Program-made: the position numbers and the translations under genes
Assembly: GCF_026212465.1 (NCBI RefSeq)
Contig: NC_080063.1
Span: forward strand, 6,923,202-6,987,201
Origin: Amaranthus tricolor
Lineage: Eukaryota > Streptophyta > Magnoliopsida > Caryophyllales > Amaranthaceae
DNA length: 64,000 bases
Direction of reading: 5' to 3'
Part shown: positions 23,984 to 36,559 of the stretch, piece by piece
Layout: every line of letters starts with the position of its first letter
Position numbering within the stretch: the stretch's first letter is position 1
The notes under the pieces: generated by a model
What the model was told of the DNA's origin: nothing
The model's input: only the letters and a program-made list of their open reading frames with translations
Databases searched by the model: none

Positions 23984-24325
23984 ATGAAGCAATCAAGAGA
24001 AATAGCTTATATTATCATAGGTCTTCTCTTAGTTTACCGTTCAGTTAACATCGTTATGGCGACCAATCGCCTTCCCTTTGTGTTGAAGCTGCAAGATAAG
24101 GACCCAAACCATTATGTAGTCACAGTTACAGGTAAATTAACGAAAATTCTTGCAATCTAAGCATATCATTAAGCATCATTTAAGTTCAAAATTGAGAGAT
24201 TTCGATCCTCAGCTTGTTTTTCTTTTTTTGTCTCAGGTTGCAATAACGACTGTGATACTACCTGCTGTTATTGTGTTATAAAACAAACACCAGTTTGTGT
24301 TCAGTGCTGCAATGAAGATCCGTAA
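23984..24325 (+). CDS. Secreted eight-cysteine peptide, two exons, 78 aa
   Basis: Exons 23984-24131 and 24237-24325 join in phase (G|GT). Residues 1-26 form a signal peptide: a charged start (MKQSR), a hydrophobic core (IAYIIIGLLLVY) and a VMA cleavage site. Residues 27-50 are a cysteine-free propeptide-like part. The second exon encodes all eight cysteines in the pattern C-x3-C-x3-CC-x-C-x7-C-x2-CC, ending NEDP. CYC-VIKQTPV-C has a nine-residue disulfide-type loop with Pro at the seventh position, as in the reactive loop of Bowman-Birk inhibitors (C-T-x-S-x-P-P-x-C), but the conserved Thr, Ser and first Pro are missing. It could be an inhibitor, a defence peptide or a signalling peptide. I do not recognise an exact family. 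The intron placed exactly before the cysteine domain is typical of plant cysteine-rich peptides. Confidence 0.75.
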
Positions 24326-24673
24326 ACAGCTGTTACTACTATTTTGTACAATACTCATGTAAATGACTAAAGATTACAGTACGAAAATTCCGTCCCATTT
24401 CAGATTCAGAAGAAACTGGAAATCCTGTTTAGTTTTCTCTTGATTTTTTTATAGCAGGTTGTAAGCTTTGTAATTATTCCAGAAAAAAGGGCATTACAGG
24501 AAAAGCTTCTAAGTAGATTATTACTTTTACTAGTTTTGCAAAGGCTATATTTGTGTACAAAGTTCTCTACCACATGGTTGCACCGAGTCGGATGCAGACC
24601 CCGATGAAGCATACAAAAATTAAAGATACATGATCGACTCATGTAATCGTGAACTTAATTAATTTAAAAAAAA

Positions 24674-27600
24674 TCATATCGATACTTGTGCGTTCCTTGA
24701 TAGTCCCAGAAAAACGGCAGCAGATGCGATCTGCACCTTCAGATCAGCAACATCAACATCGTGACCACCCTCAACAAGACCCCACTTGTCCACCTGTAAG
24801 TTGAAAAATTATGCAACCGAAAATTAAAAAGATATGGGTTAATGAAATCTTAGAATTAAATATGTACAGTATTTGTGAACTTCCCCGTTATATGAAGATC
24901 ATGAATGCAGCAAAGCAATGTCAAATAGAAATAGGAGTATCATGTTAAGGACGGTATGGATGGAGGGGACATGTTTAAAGGGTTTTGTTACTGAAAACTA
25001 ACCTGCAGATCTTCTTCAAGACGAATCAACTCAATAGCCTCCTCTATATCTAATCTGCCACGAATTACAGCAATGGCAATAGTTAAAGAATGTGCTGATG
25101 CCGTCAATGCATCAATGGCTGCTAGTTCACAGTCATCTGCTCTCTTCAATATGCATTCTATGGCTTTCACAAGGCCATCGTCCTGCTTGCCACCAAAAAA
25201 ACTGGAGTACACTATAGGTTTGTACCCAAATTCTGATTCCAACCACTTAAGTAAAGGATCTATCTTCTCAACTTGTCGTTCTGCAAAGAATCCGGGAGAG
25301 TTTATGTGATCAAAATTACTCATTCAAGGTTCTCAGAACATTCCAACAAAGTTCCACCAGTATTACTGCCATGAAACATAAGAGATTGCAGAATAAATAA
25401 GTACTTCACTCAACACTCCTTGACTGCTAGCTGTAGCTGCTAATTGCTAAACATCCTTGATTTATAGTCACACTTTTTATGAGAATATATATGACTAAAT
25501 GTTTCTTCAAATAAGTTTACATAGTGACAAAATAACACACCATTCAACAAGTATGCCACACTAGATTCACAATAAAAAGTCAATTAAATGGCATGAATAG
25601 TCGGATAAGGAGTTTGGAGTAAGTTGGTTTTCTTGTGTTACTCAATGGGTTAAATTGGATTGGACGAGCACCCAAGTTTAAATAATGAGTTAGAAGTAGA
25701 GATGATAAAATGAGTGGACGAGTATAGAGAACCCCAACTCCATACCCATAACCACTTAACATAATCATATCCACCACCAAGCCACAGCCATGGCAAGTAA
25801 AAATTCTCTTACCCACACCAGCCCATATAAATAACATCCCAAAACATCTACTTTAATCTTGCAAGATTAGTGGGTTTCTTGCATAGTGCAAAATATTGTA
25901 CAGCGGTCACTGTTGATCACGTAACACAGAAGGTTTTAAGCTTATTGTGGCCTATATTGCAGTCACGGTAACCTCAAAAGCTTTTACAACGTGGTTGAAA
26001 GGCGATGATCACTCCTTGAAAATCGAACATACCTCCAGTAGTTGCAGCAGACAAATAAAAAAGGAATTCTCATATTCAAATAAATTAGCAAAGAAGTTGC
26101 TAGAACAAAAGATCTGCTCCTAACTCAAGTTTCACTAAAGACCCAAGAGTCAATTGCTTGATTCATTTGTCTTTTCAACGTGAGAAAGATTGCACTTTGG
26201 TTTCATGTACTCCTCAACCACAATAAAAATGACAGAAAAGATTGAGTAAACTCATAAAGTTGAATTCTCATAATCAATATTCAACTGACAACTAACTAAT
26301 CAAAATAGAGGTGCATAGAAGGTTTTGAAACTTTCACTAGGTATCTTGGAGTTTGAATTTTTCACTAATCACCCAAGGATAAGGTCGCATACATTCAGCC
26401 CTCAAACCCACCCAGGTGGGAAACACTTAATAGCATTGGAATAATTTTATGTAATGTACTTTATGTTGGTTCATTCTTTTAGTTTTCCTCCTTAGTTTTT
26501 CTTTCAATTTTCCTCTTCAATGAATTTGTCTAAGTTAATCTATGTTCTTAAATAATGTGATAACCATTAGACATAAGGCCTTATAGTGTGCGTTTAGGTA
26601 CTATCTCGTGTCAATGGAATAGCGTTATGTAATGTTATTTTTGTTGGTTCATTCTTTTAGTTTTCCTCCTCGGTTTTCTTTCAATTTTCCTCTTCTTCAA
26701 TGAATTTGTCCAAGTTCATCTATGCTTTTTAATAATATGATAACCATTTAGACATAAGGCCTTACAATGTGCGTTCAGGTACTCTAGTGTCATTTTGCAA
26801 TATTAGTGTCTTATATAATAATAACAAATGTTTTGGATCTTTAATGCAACAATAATATGATTTCCATATTGTTTTGAGCATTAAATATGTAAATTGTTTA
26901 TAAACTTTTGAGAAAAAATGTACGCCTCACTACCGCCCTCGCGCCTTTTAAAACTAAAGAGCGTGAGTGATCCATGTGTGTCTACTTCAAGTATCTTGGA
27001 GATGTCGTTAATATCTTTATTGCTTTTATTCAAAACCAATTTTCCAAAATAATAAAGGGTTGATTTCACGGGTTTCAAAGCTAATATGTGGCTAGAAATT
27101 TCAGGCAATTGTTTGCAAGTTCAAGCAGATGTTTTAACGGAATTTCGAAAACAATTTTATTTCCTTATTTGATCCATTTTTGACGAGAATCATCACGATT
27201 TAGATTAGTCAAATCTTAACTCTTTTTTTTTCGGTAGATTGCAATACAAATTATGGGAAGATTATGTTTCCAAATTTTGTGTAATTGTGTAAGCAACTAA
27301 GCATATAATCAATTGTCTATATTAGCAATTAGAGAAGATTGTTTGCTGAATATTACTTGTATGTTGAAAAGCGACGAAGAGGAAAAAAAGAAACACCAAT
27401 GACAACAGTGAGGGAACGCCAACACAAACATGAGCCATTGCCGGTTCAAAGGGCTTTGTAAGGACAAGTGAAAATAATCCACTAAGGGAGAATTGTGTCA
27501 TACCAAGTGTCGTGTAAAAGATGGAGTTTATGATCTACTTCTTTATGGAGTCAACATGACCAATGCCGTTTCCAAAGACTTGATGGATCGTTTAGGATTA

Positions 27601-30292
27601 GAGACATTGAAATTCCAAGACCCTACAAACTGAGATGCCTCAATTAACAAGGTATTCTAAAAACATGTTGTGTGATGTAGTTGATTTGGATACTTGTCAT
27701 GTGTAGTTAAGAAGGTAATGGCAAATAAAAAGGCTTTTGGAGCCTTGATGGCTACACAAATGTCTATACCATTAGTACAAATAGGGTAAAGAAGTTTTCT
27801 TAACAACCTAAGGTAGTCACATCACAAGAAAGTTCGAAGAAAAATTTGATGACTCAATAAGGGACAATTGAAGAATTTTGTTTGGCCTTTGGAGGAAATG
27901 CACACCAATTGCTAAGCAATATGAAGATTGGGAAGGAAAATTTGAGGACTTCAACAGAAAGCTCAATGACATGAATTTTGTCAATAAGAATTCTGTACGA
28001 CATTGTTGTGTTGTTGTGTTTCCATGATCATTAGTTCACAATTCACACGCACAACCAACGGGCAAACGGAGTTTGCATATAAAACTTTGGGTGTTTTATT
28101 GCATGGTTTGGTGAGTAACACTAGTAAAGATTAGGATGTGAAGCTAAGCCATGTGACTTTGCCTATAATCGCACTCCTACAAGCACTAGACTACACTGTC
28201 TTTTTGAGGTTGTATGTTAAGTTAACCCACATATATACAAATAGACCTCATTGCTCTCTCTAGAGATGAACATGTTCATGAAGATGCACGTGAACATGCA
28301 GCTGCAATGGTTAACCTATATATATAAGTTTGGGCTCAAGTGAAGATGAATGAAGCCTACAACAACAAAGCTAAGAAGAACGGTCAACAAAGAACATACA
28401 TGGCATTTTTAGTTTACTTTGCACTACTGGTGTATTTTAAAACTCCCACCCACCGAGTTTGTGTGAGCCTGTGAGGTTATTCACATAACTTAGGGAGTAG
28501 GAGTTAGTGCTTGAGTGTTCCAACTACTTGAATAATCGTTTACAAATAAAGTCCAAGTTCTCCCTTACTTTGCACTAGTATGAATGAAGCTATGCCACAT
28601 AAGCGCTGAAACTATGGCCTTGTTTTGTATTTGGCTTTTGGCAAGCTTTTAAATTGCCTTTTCGCTTATTGACAAGGCTTTATAGTGAGAATTGAAAATC
28701 AAACAGCTGACAAGGGAATTTCACTTTCTTTTTGCTACTCCATGGACAAGTTGGTTATTTCGCTTAAAACTGACGGTCACTAACGAATATAACGAACAAA
28801 AACTTTATAAAGTTATTACTGTTCATAACTAAAACAACCAGTATATAGAAATAGGTAACAGTATTTTTGGTGGAAAATCAAAGATATGTCGCCAACACTC
28901 GGTACCACTCAGCTTGGTGTGCGAAATCAAATAATCAGATTCTTCCATCAAGCTATAACATGATTGTCTCATTTGTATTGACATGAATGTTTCACCAAAA
29001 TATTTTGTAGTACTCATTATAGTTGGTTACATGAGCCCTACAAGGCCCTTGCCACTTGGTATTGTCACTTTCATTCTAAGGGTAATCTTATGGCAACCAC
29101 TGAACCTCACAAATGCAGCACCAACAAACAAAAATAAATCAGCAAGGTTGAGCCTTCCTTAACGGTTCCCCCAATGCTATTAATGCTATAGGAGTTTTGC
29201 ATCTTCACAAGAATAGAGGGATAATATTCATCAAATTAGTACAAAAGTCAAAACAATATTTACACCAAAAAATTGCATAAATGCATTATAATAAGGGAAA
29301 GGAGTAATAACAATCAGGACCACTAATAGAGGTTGAGGTATCAAGAATCATACCATAAACACCTCTGGTTAAATCATTGTCCTTTGGAGCACGGCAAAAA
29401 ACTAAGTCCTGATTGAATTTGCTCATCAAGTTATCGATTATTTTAGGGCGAGTGACGGGGACTCGTTCTAATGCAGTGCAAGCAAGCTTCATGAGTGGCA
29501 TTGTAAAGGGCCTTATTCCATCTGTTTGCTACATATTATGCCAACAACCCAGACACTCAATTAACACCAAAACCCCAATTCAATTAACATATTACAAGCA
29601 ACGCAAATCACAATTAAAAACAAATAAAGCAGACAACAAGAAATGAAACTAGCAAAATGACCAAATATATAGTACCATTCCATTCTAATCAGTTAACCCC
29701 AATGCCACTAAGGGACTCTCCCACCTAGCAATCTTTTTATTTTGTAAGTAAAAGCGCCCATTTGCAAAATGACCCATTACAAAGAAACTGTTTCCGATCG
29801 ACCAAATAAAAAAAGCCCAATTGCAAAATTTGACAATCAAGATTAAAAAAACCCTAATCTTAGAAGAAAAAAGAAAGTAACCTGGAAATCCCATTCAGCA
29901 GCAATGGCTTTAGCAAGAGAAAGAGTAGGGAGTTTAAGAGGACGTTTGGTAGGGGTTTTAAGAGTTCGATAATCCAACATTACACTCCATCCATTTCCAT
30001 CATCAGCTTCTCTTGTTGTTACTTTCTTGTAGAATCTCTTCCCAACAACTGATCCTGTCATAAACGACATTGGCATCGTCACTGACGACTTCGTTTCCTT
30101 CGTATCTGGCCTCAAATGTATGTTACTATCCCCACCGTCTGATGAAAATGTGAAGGAGTCAGATTGATCAGCGGTGGCGGTGCTAGTAGTATTGGCGGCC
30201 GCGACGTTGAAAGGTCGGCGATGAGTGGTTAGGGTTCTTAAAAGTTGTGAGTTGATTGATTTCAAGGAATTCCTTATGATGCTTGATGCCAT
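24674..30292 (-). CDS. ATP12: ATP synthase F1 complex assembly factor 2 (ATP12 family), mitochondrial
   Basis: Exons on the minus strand: 30292-29882, 29528-29354, 25280-25003 and 24793-24674. They encode 327 aa. ATP12 is the mitochondrial chaperone that binds the free F1 alpha subunit before alpha-beta assembly. The first 35 or so residues are rich in Ser, Arg and Thr with no acid (MASSIIRNSLKSINSQLLRT), as in a matrix-targeting peptide. Residues from about 85 (GKRFYKKV...WSVMLDYRTLKTP) through AIAAEWDFQ, TMPLMKLACTALE, ERQVEKIDPLLKWLES, AIDALTASAHSLTIAIAVI and VDKWGLVEGGHD match the family domain in order, and the length fits. The exon 2 donor (TATG|GTATGA) was chosen over one 9 bp earlier because it preserves GVYERQ. 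Intron 2 is about 4.07 kb and holds a tandem duplication and a gypsy relic. The gene appears intact. Confidence 0.93.
26436..26795. repeat. Two-copy tandem duplication, about 180 bp, in the ATP12 intron
   Basis: A segment beginning TGGAATA (26437) and containing TTGGTTCATTCTTTTAGTTT, TTTCAATTTTCCTCTTC and AGACATAAGGCCTTA is repeated from about 26615. Small differences include one extra CTT unit in copy 2. The period is about 178 bp. Confidence 0.85.
27480..28420 (+). pseudogene. Internally deleted Ty3/gypsy pol relic
   Basis: From about 27500 the plus strand reads YHTKCRVKDGVYDLLLYG, then TNAVSKDLMDRLGLETLKF and DVVDLDTCHV. These resemble the retropepsin part of plant Ty3/gypsy pol (a VS..M.EKLGLKT segment and a CDVVPMDACH segment). 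From about 28050 it reads TNGQTEFAYKTLGVLLHGLV and, later, the AFAYN-like and HEDAREHAAA regions, resembling the C-terminal integrase. Reverse transcriptase and RNase H are missing between them. Stops and frame changes are frequent. It lies in ATP12 intron 2, opposite to the gene's strand. Confidence 0.6.
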
Positions 30293-32139
30293 GGATTCAA
30301 AGTTTGGTATTGAATCTTTGAATTTGATTCAATTTTGAGGGATCAATTGAGAATGTTTGGGTTTAATCGTCCAGAGTGAGGGTTTCGTTCGTTAGGGGTT
30401 TATGAATCAGTTGTAACTTCAAGTCTTCAACGAACAAATCGGGGTAAATTCAAGCATATTTTAAAAAATTGGTAAAAAAAAATCTCTGGAATAATCTGCC
30501 CATCCTTAGTGAATAATCGCTATTATCATTTTATTTCTAAATAATTTAATTTTTATATTTTTTTTCCTAAAAGTACTACTTATTGCATCTTAATCGATTA
30601 ATATACTAGTTGTTGGTTGTCGCACTTCTTTCTTCTTATGCATCTTTATTGGTCTACTCTTAGTACTTTTTTGGTGGTAGGTATCTACAGTAATCGGTTA
30701 AAATATGACAAGGAATACTATCAGTAAAAAATATATAAAAGTTAAATTATTCACAATAATCAATAATATTCATAGCAAAGGCAATAGATGGATTATTGAG
30801 GATAATTTTCTTTAAAGAAAAATAAAAAATATCTAAATTTAACTTTTAGCCTAAAGTAGGAGTAATAGTCCTTAACAAAATTAAAATTAATAAGCACATT
30901 TAGTTATGAACATTTTTTAAAAAAGAAAAGTCATTACTATTAACTCAAAGTAAAGTACACTATTTAAAGTAACTTTCATAATCTCAAAAAAAAAAAAAAA
31001 ATAACTTTTCATATTAAACCTTTAGTCTTTTTTTTCTTTTCTCTTTTAATATACATATTTCTTTTAAATATAAGGTGTTACACTAAAACCTATCTAATAC
31101 TCATTTCAACTAGATTTATGAGATATGCATCATTTGAATGAAATGATCATGACATTTATTTTTTGAAAAAAAAAAATTATAATAGACATAAATAATATGA
31201 TATGTATGTTCTCGATTTTCATGATAATAAGATAAGATAATAAGTTAGAGTATACGTTTTTCAATTGTATTTGCTCATAAGTAAGGTTGAGAATGATTGC
31301 TTGCTTGGGTATGGTGATTGGCTTGACATTTAGTTTACCTTATAGTTATTTTTTTTTGGAATATTCGCTATATTACGTTTATTGATAAAACTTATCATTT
31401 AAGGTTATTTTATGTATTGCATTTATAAGAATATAGATGCGAAAAGCGGACTAAACAAAATCACATGCATATTATATTATGAAATATCAAATATAGTAGA
31501 ATATCACAATCTTAATGCGTGAATTATACCTTATAAGATCGAGTATAAATTATACCAAAACAGAGACAATAAAATGTCAAATATCACTCTTCTAATATTT
31601 GGTTCACAAGCACCGGTCTTGATCATCACATATGCGGTATATTAATAAGGAATAAGAAAAACTACTTTCTTATTGATCTTAAAGTTTAGAAATAGTTGGT
31701 TGCAATGCAAGAGTCAGCAAACGTTATACGGAAACAATGACATACAAATATTTTTACACAAATCCTTGTGAGACAGGGTATTTTTAAGAGATCATCTCTA
31801 ATTGGTCTAATCCACTATATATTTTTTAAAATATTGGAAATGGGCATTAATCTAATGTATTTAGCTTTATAATTTATCCTATTTATATTTAGTATTCACA
31901 CTTGATTCAAGGACATCAATTCCTTTAACGACTAATATATAAGAAAAAATATAATTAAATGAGATGTTGCTTGAATTATTAATTACATACTTTTATACTA
32001 TTAAATTTTTATAATTTTTAGTATGATAATGCAATATATAAATGATAATAAATAACAGTAAATTCCATAAAACGTCAAAAATAGCAAATATCATGAAACA
32101 GAGAAAGTAAACTAGTTTAATAGGAAGATGTGCTGTACA
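30293..32139. other. ATP12 upstream region and AT-rich intergenic DNA
   Basis: The ATP12 promoter and 5' untranslated region must lie in the first few hundred bases. No TATA box could be assigned with confidence. The rest is AT-rich with poly-A/T runs. No gene was recognised. Confidence 0.5.
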
Positions 32140-32382
32140 TGTCAAGAAACCAACTCAACCAAAAGCTTACGTTGATGGTTGAGGTACTAGGATATGTTAT
32201 ATACCTGATGAAGCGCAAGATCTCCTCATACCTGATGCTTAATATTTCACTTTAAATGACTGGTAATTAAAATTCGAACTATTAACTTCTTGTCACGATG
32301 ACTTCTGATACTATGTCAAAAAATTAACTCAATCAAAAATTTAAGCTGAAAGTTGAAGTTTGATATGTTATATATTTTAATA
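32140..32382 (-). mobile_element. TRIM-type retrotransposon, minus strand, about 243 bp
   Basis: Two LTR-like segments (about 32140-32205 and 32314-32382) share TGTCAAxxAAxxAACTCAA, AAAGCTTA-like words and GATATGTTATATA. Between them, read on the minus strand, the 5' LTR is followed by TAGTATCAGAAG, close to the TGGTATCAGA primer-binding site. The same family has an intact copy at 39838-40099. No target duplication was found here, so the copy is older. Confidence 0.6.
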
Positions 32383-33343
32383 GAACTTGTACGTACTTGT
32401 GCATGTGATTCTTGATGCATATTAATCTTGTAAGAAAAAGTGACTCACTTTTTTATTAAGAACCTAGGGGCTAGGTGTGATAAGGTTCTTGTAAGGTTCC
32501 CAATTAGATTTGATGATTTATTTTGCTTTGATTTAAAGCATTAAAAATAATATAAATAAATTTTAAAATTATGATAATTATTTATTAATTTTTTATTGGC
32601 TGAATTTGAGATATATTTCTCAAGAGATTAGCTATAAAGTAAATAAAAGTGTGGACTTACAAAGCTTTTAGAGTGAGATATATGCAAGAAAGATTTGAAA
32701 AAAATCAAATTAAAATTGTACATTCTCAAGAACCCTTCCAAAAACCTCCCAAGAGAAGGTTTTATAAGAAGTAAGAACCGGTCTAATTGATTATAAATGG
32801 GTTGACAGTTGAATTTAATTTAATTTTTATTCATTTTCTTTTATCCTCACCAGCCCCACCCTTGATTATTTACAATATAAGCCATAAGGTGACTAGCTAT
32901 AAAAGAAATAATTTTAAAGGAAAACGTTATTTTTGAAAAAACAAAATTGTTTTTTATTTGGTTAAGAAAATAGTTAGTTGGAATTTGGAAACGTCAATTT
33001 CAATGGATATTACTCTTAAAAAAGCAATGGTAGGATAACTTCAATTACTACCTTAAGAGGCTTCCACAAGACATTACAAAAAAATAAATGTAAAACATTC
33101 TTGTTTCTGATTCTGATATTTTATAGTCTTAGGCAAAATGAAAAAAATGATTACTTTTTATAGAGGGCTGATTTCGGTTTTTAACAAGTGTTTGACAAAA
33201 GTAAAGTTATAATTTTATAAGCGGTGTTCTACGTCTCACATGACAACATTGTTGTATTGAAGTATTAAGTCTTTTTGAACTCTAAGCAAATTCCTATCTT
33301 GTCTAGGCTTTAGGACGACTCTAACGTAAAAATTAATATAGTA
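32383..33343. other. AT-rich intergenic DNA, nothing recognised
   Basis: No open frame above background, no RNA gene and no clear element ends were seen. Confidence 0.5.
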
Positions 33344-33553
33344 CTCCCTGTGTGTCCATGAGTATACAACAACTAACGACACCTTTTCACAAATATTAAA
33401 TTAATATTTAAAATATTAAAATTGTGCGAATAAAATCAAATAAAGAAATATATATGGATAGAGATTTAAAAAAAATAATAAAATTAATTAAAATAAAAAT
33501 ATTATAAAATAAGAAGATATACTATTGTGGTATTGTGATAGGGACAAAAGTAG
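33344..33553. mobile_element. Probable Stowaway-type MITE
   Basis: CTCCCTGTGTGTCC follows TA at 33342. The right end (ATAGGGACAAAAGTAG) is an imperfect inverse. Position and AT-rich interior fit a Stowaway, but the termini are eroded. Confidence 0.4.
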
Positions 33554-33617
33554 TATTGTCTATTGACAATGTCAATATTAATTTATTTATCTATTTACTC
33601 CTATACTTACACTAAAC

Positions 33618-33790
33618 ATATTCTTACGCAATCTAATGTGTTTATCGGATAGCTTATATTTAGAGTTACACAAAACTAAAAAATTATAAAAATTTAATAT
33701 TATAAAAATATGCGACGTGACGAATAAAACAAGATTCCACATGACCATATTTTTTTATAATAGCCAAAATATGTAAATTTTTATAAAATG
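33618..33790. repeat. Dispersed repeat, copy 1
   Basis: It shares TTACGCAAT, ATGTGTTTATCG, AATTTAATATTATxAAAATA and GCGACGxGACGAA in the same order with 35872-36040. The copies are direct and about 2.25 kb apart, with moderate divergence. They are probably interiors of a MITE family. Confidence 0.6.
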
Positions 33791-34235
33791 ATAAATAGTG
33801 TAAAAGTTGATTTGATACAATTGATATGAACGAAGAATGTATAAACTTTAGCAATCGAAATATAATTTCACTTGCTCATAAATAATAATGGAGCACACCG
33901 TCAGTGACCGACAAAATTTGATGAACAAATAAATAAATGCAACCATAAACTTAACTTCATTAATTCAACTATAACGAAATAATCCCAATATCATTTTCAA
34001 TATCGTATTTTTCATTATATTGAAAATCACAATCTTATTATCAAAAACAATCACAGTATTACGCCTACAGTTTTAAGTGGTATATTTATTACCATTTTTT
34101 TTTAATCTATTCACCTAGTGGTATATTTAAACAATAAATTTAATAATTATTTTGAATTTATTAGAAATCATGAATCCTTTTCTATAACATGTTTTGATCA
34201 ATTATTCGTTCATTTTTTTTAATTAATTTGTTAAT

Positions 34236-34270
34236 AATATATTTGTGCATTGCACCGACACATTTGCTAG
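34236..34270 (+). mobile_element. Helitron-like 3' terminus
   Basis: The hairpin GTGCATTGCAC (34245-34255) is followed by CTAG (34267-34270) and T. It has the same layout as the terminus at 7378. The 5' end was not located. Confidence 0.45.
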
Positions 34271-34991
34271 TTATTATTGATTTGTATTTTATTATTGATC
34301 TATAAGTTACACAACTAGAAACATTTGCAAGAAAATTTTGTTTGATTTTTCTCGATCAAGTTTATTGATATTAACTATTTAAAAATTTTAATAATACTCT
34401 TTATCACCAAATTTGCCCTATTTTTTATTTAATTATCTCCCACCAAAATTTTCCAATTTTTTTTGGTCATGACTAATACATTTTTATCTCATTTATATAT
34501 TTAACTTAATATCTTTTCATCTCCTCCATATATTTTTTCACTTTTTAATAATATATCACGATAACTATTTTTTTAAAAATTTTCCACCAATTGCTTTGGG
34601 CAAATATTCGTGAGAGAACAGAATACACAATTAAATATATTAATGAATAAATTAGTATCAGGCTTTGAAGATAATGTTTCCTTCCTTTTTATTCGTCCTA
34701 CAAAATTTGCTCCTATGTTGAGCTTTGACTCACATCCGCCACCTTCATTCTTTAACTTTTATTTATATATTTAATACATTTTTCATTTTATCCTTATATA
34801 TTTGCGCTCTCCCATAATATATCAATTTACTCAATTTTCTTCTATTAAATAGCTGAGATAAATAGTAGTACAAACTACTACAAATTACAAAGGAAGTAAA
34901 TGCAAGTACTCCAAATAATTGGTTTATAATTGTTTTCTTAGTAAAAAGTTGGTAGCATAAAAAAAAAGCTGAGAAAGAGAAAGGAGAAAGG

Positions 34992-35245
34992 AAGGTGTTT
35001 GACAAAGAGCTGATAGATAATTATAGTGGTTAATTTTACTAGTTGATTTTATTAACTGTTTTGATTAATTGATTTTGAACCCGCTGCTATGAGCAGCTTG
35101 TTCAAAAACAACTTATTCCTATCAATAAGTTGTTTCAACCAGTTAGTTCATCAAACACTAGCGTTAGCTAATTTGACCACCAAAACCTCCTTTTATTTCA
35201 AAATAAGCTTAAGTTGTTCAATAAGTTAAGTTGCCAAAACACCTT
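34992..35245. mobile_element. MITE with AAGGTGTTTG ends
   Basis: The left end AAGGTGTTTGACAAA and the right end TTGCCAAAACACCTT are imperfect inverted repeats. The centre contains AACTTATTCCTATCAATAAG, TTGTTTCAACCAGTTA and a CAAACACTAGCGTTAGC-like word. Close relatives lie at 57645-57868 and 58290-58492 in CDPK introns. Confidence 0.65.
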
Positions 35246-35871
35246 AAGGTTATTGAAAAAAGAGGTAAAGTGAAGGTGACAATTACCTTTTAATATGCCT
35301 ATTCCTCTTTTATATAAAATGTTTATGTTAATTTTAAAAAGTTTATTATTCTGAGAGTGTAGATATTATCTTATTTTTTATTGAATAATAAATTTAATAA
35401 AGAAATAAAGTAATAAAAATAATAAAATAAAAGTAGTGACAAAAACATGAGGATCCAACATTAAAATAAAGTTAATAAAAATCACGTAGACGCCATAAGC
35501 ATTAATGTAAAATTAGTAAAAAAATATATGAGAATCGTAAGTATAAAAAAACTGATTAAAGTGAAAATATAGACATCCGTACCAAATTTAAAAGTACATC
35601 AACACATACTTCTGCCGTTCTTAAATACTTGCTACATTATGATTATTGAAACTATTTATCGTTCAAACTTATTTTATATATTGCTGCTAAAATATAGTCA
35701 ATTAAGATCTAACTTGAATCGTCTAATTGGATACTTTTATAATAACTTGAATCGTCAATTGAGATGTTTAAATCAATATACAAAATGATCAAAAATAAGA
35801 CAATGAACTACGTAAAAAGTCAATTATGACAAGCATTTTCCCCGATTTTTTTACTTACACCAAAAAATCTT

Positions 35872-36040
35872 TTTACGCAATATAATATGTTTATCGAATT
35901 ATTTTTATCTAGAGTTATATGCTACAAAAAATTCCAAAAATTTAATATTATGAAAATATGCGACGAGACGAAATACAAGATCTCACATGAGTCATGACCA
36001 TATTTTTTTCTTGTATAATAGTCGCAATATGTAAAATATC
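35872..36040. repeat. Dispersed repeat, copy 2
   Basis: Direct copy of 33618-33790; it is described there. Confidence 0.6.
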
Positions 36041-36177
36041 ATAGCATGATAAACAATGCTGAATTGGGTTTGTGTGTAAGTAACAAAAATTGAAGAAAGT
36101 ATAATGAAAGAGAAGAGAAAATATTAACCCGTTGTAAAATATTTGTAACTCATTGTAACATCCCGTATGGAGAAGTT

Positions 36178-36512
36178 AGGGGTGTTTGGTTCTTAGCTTT
36201 TAACTTAGCTTTTTAGTTGGCTTTTGGCTTGTTGGTTGGTCAAACAATTAGAAAAAACGTTTTTTAAATGGCTATTAAAGTTGCTGCAAAGTTGGCTTTT
36301 AAGCCAAAATGAAAAGTTGCTCCAGTTAGCTTTTAGCTTATTGATCTATTTTTTCTCAAATAAACAACCAACAATCAATATTCAAATTTACCAAACATCT
36401 CCACAAACAACTAACTTTTTCAGATAGCTTAAAATCCAATAGAAATAACCAGCATTTTCAACAGATCAAACAAACCAATTAAAAAGCTAACAGTCAATTG
36501 CCAAATAAGTCG
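36178..36512. mobile_element. MITE-like element with GGGGTGTTTGGTT end
   Basis: It starts GGGGTGTTTGGTTCTTAGC and is rich in AGCTTTTAxC and TTGGCTTTT words. Its right part carries their complements (AAAAGCTAACAGTCAATTGC). This is the style of the plant GTGTTTGG MITEs. The right end is imprecise. A related element lies in CDPK intron 1. Confidence 0.45.
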
Positions 36513-36559
36513 TAGTAAATTTGGTTGGTGGAGATGGAGTGGGGCCAAGCGAGGTGAAA

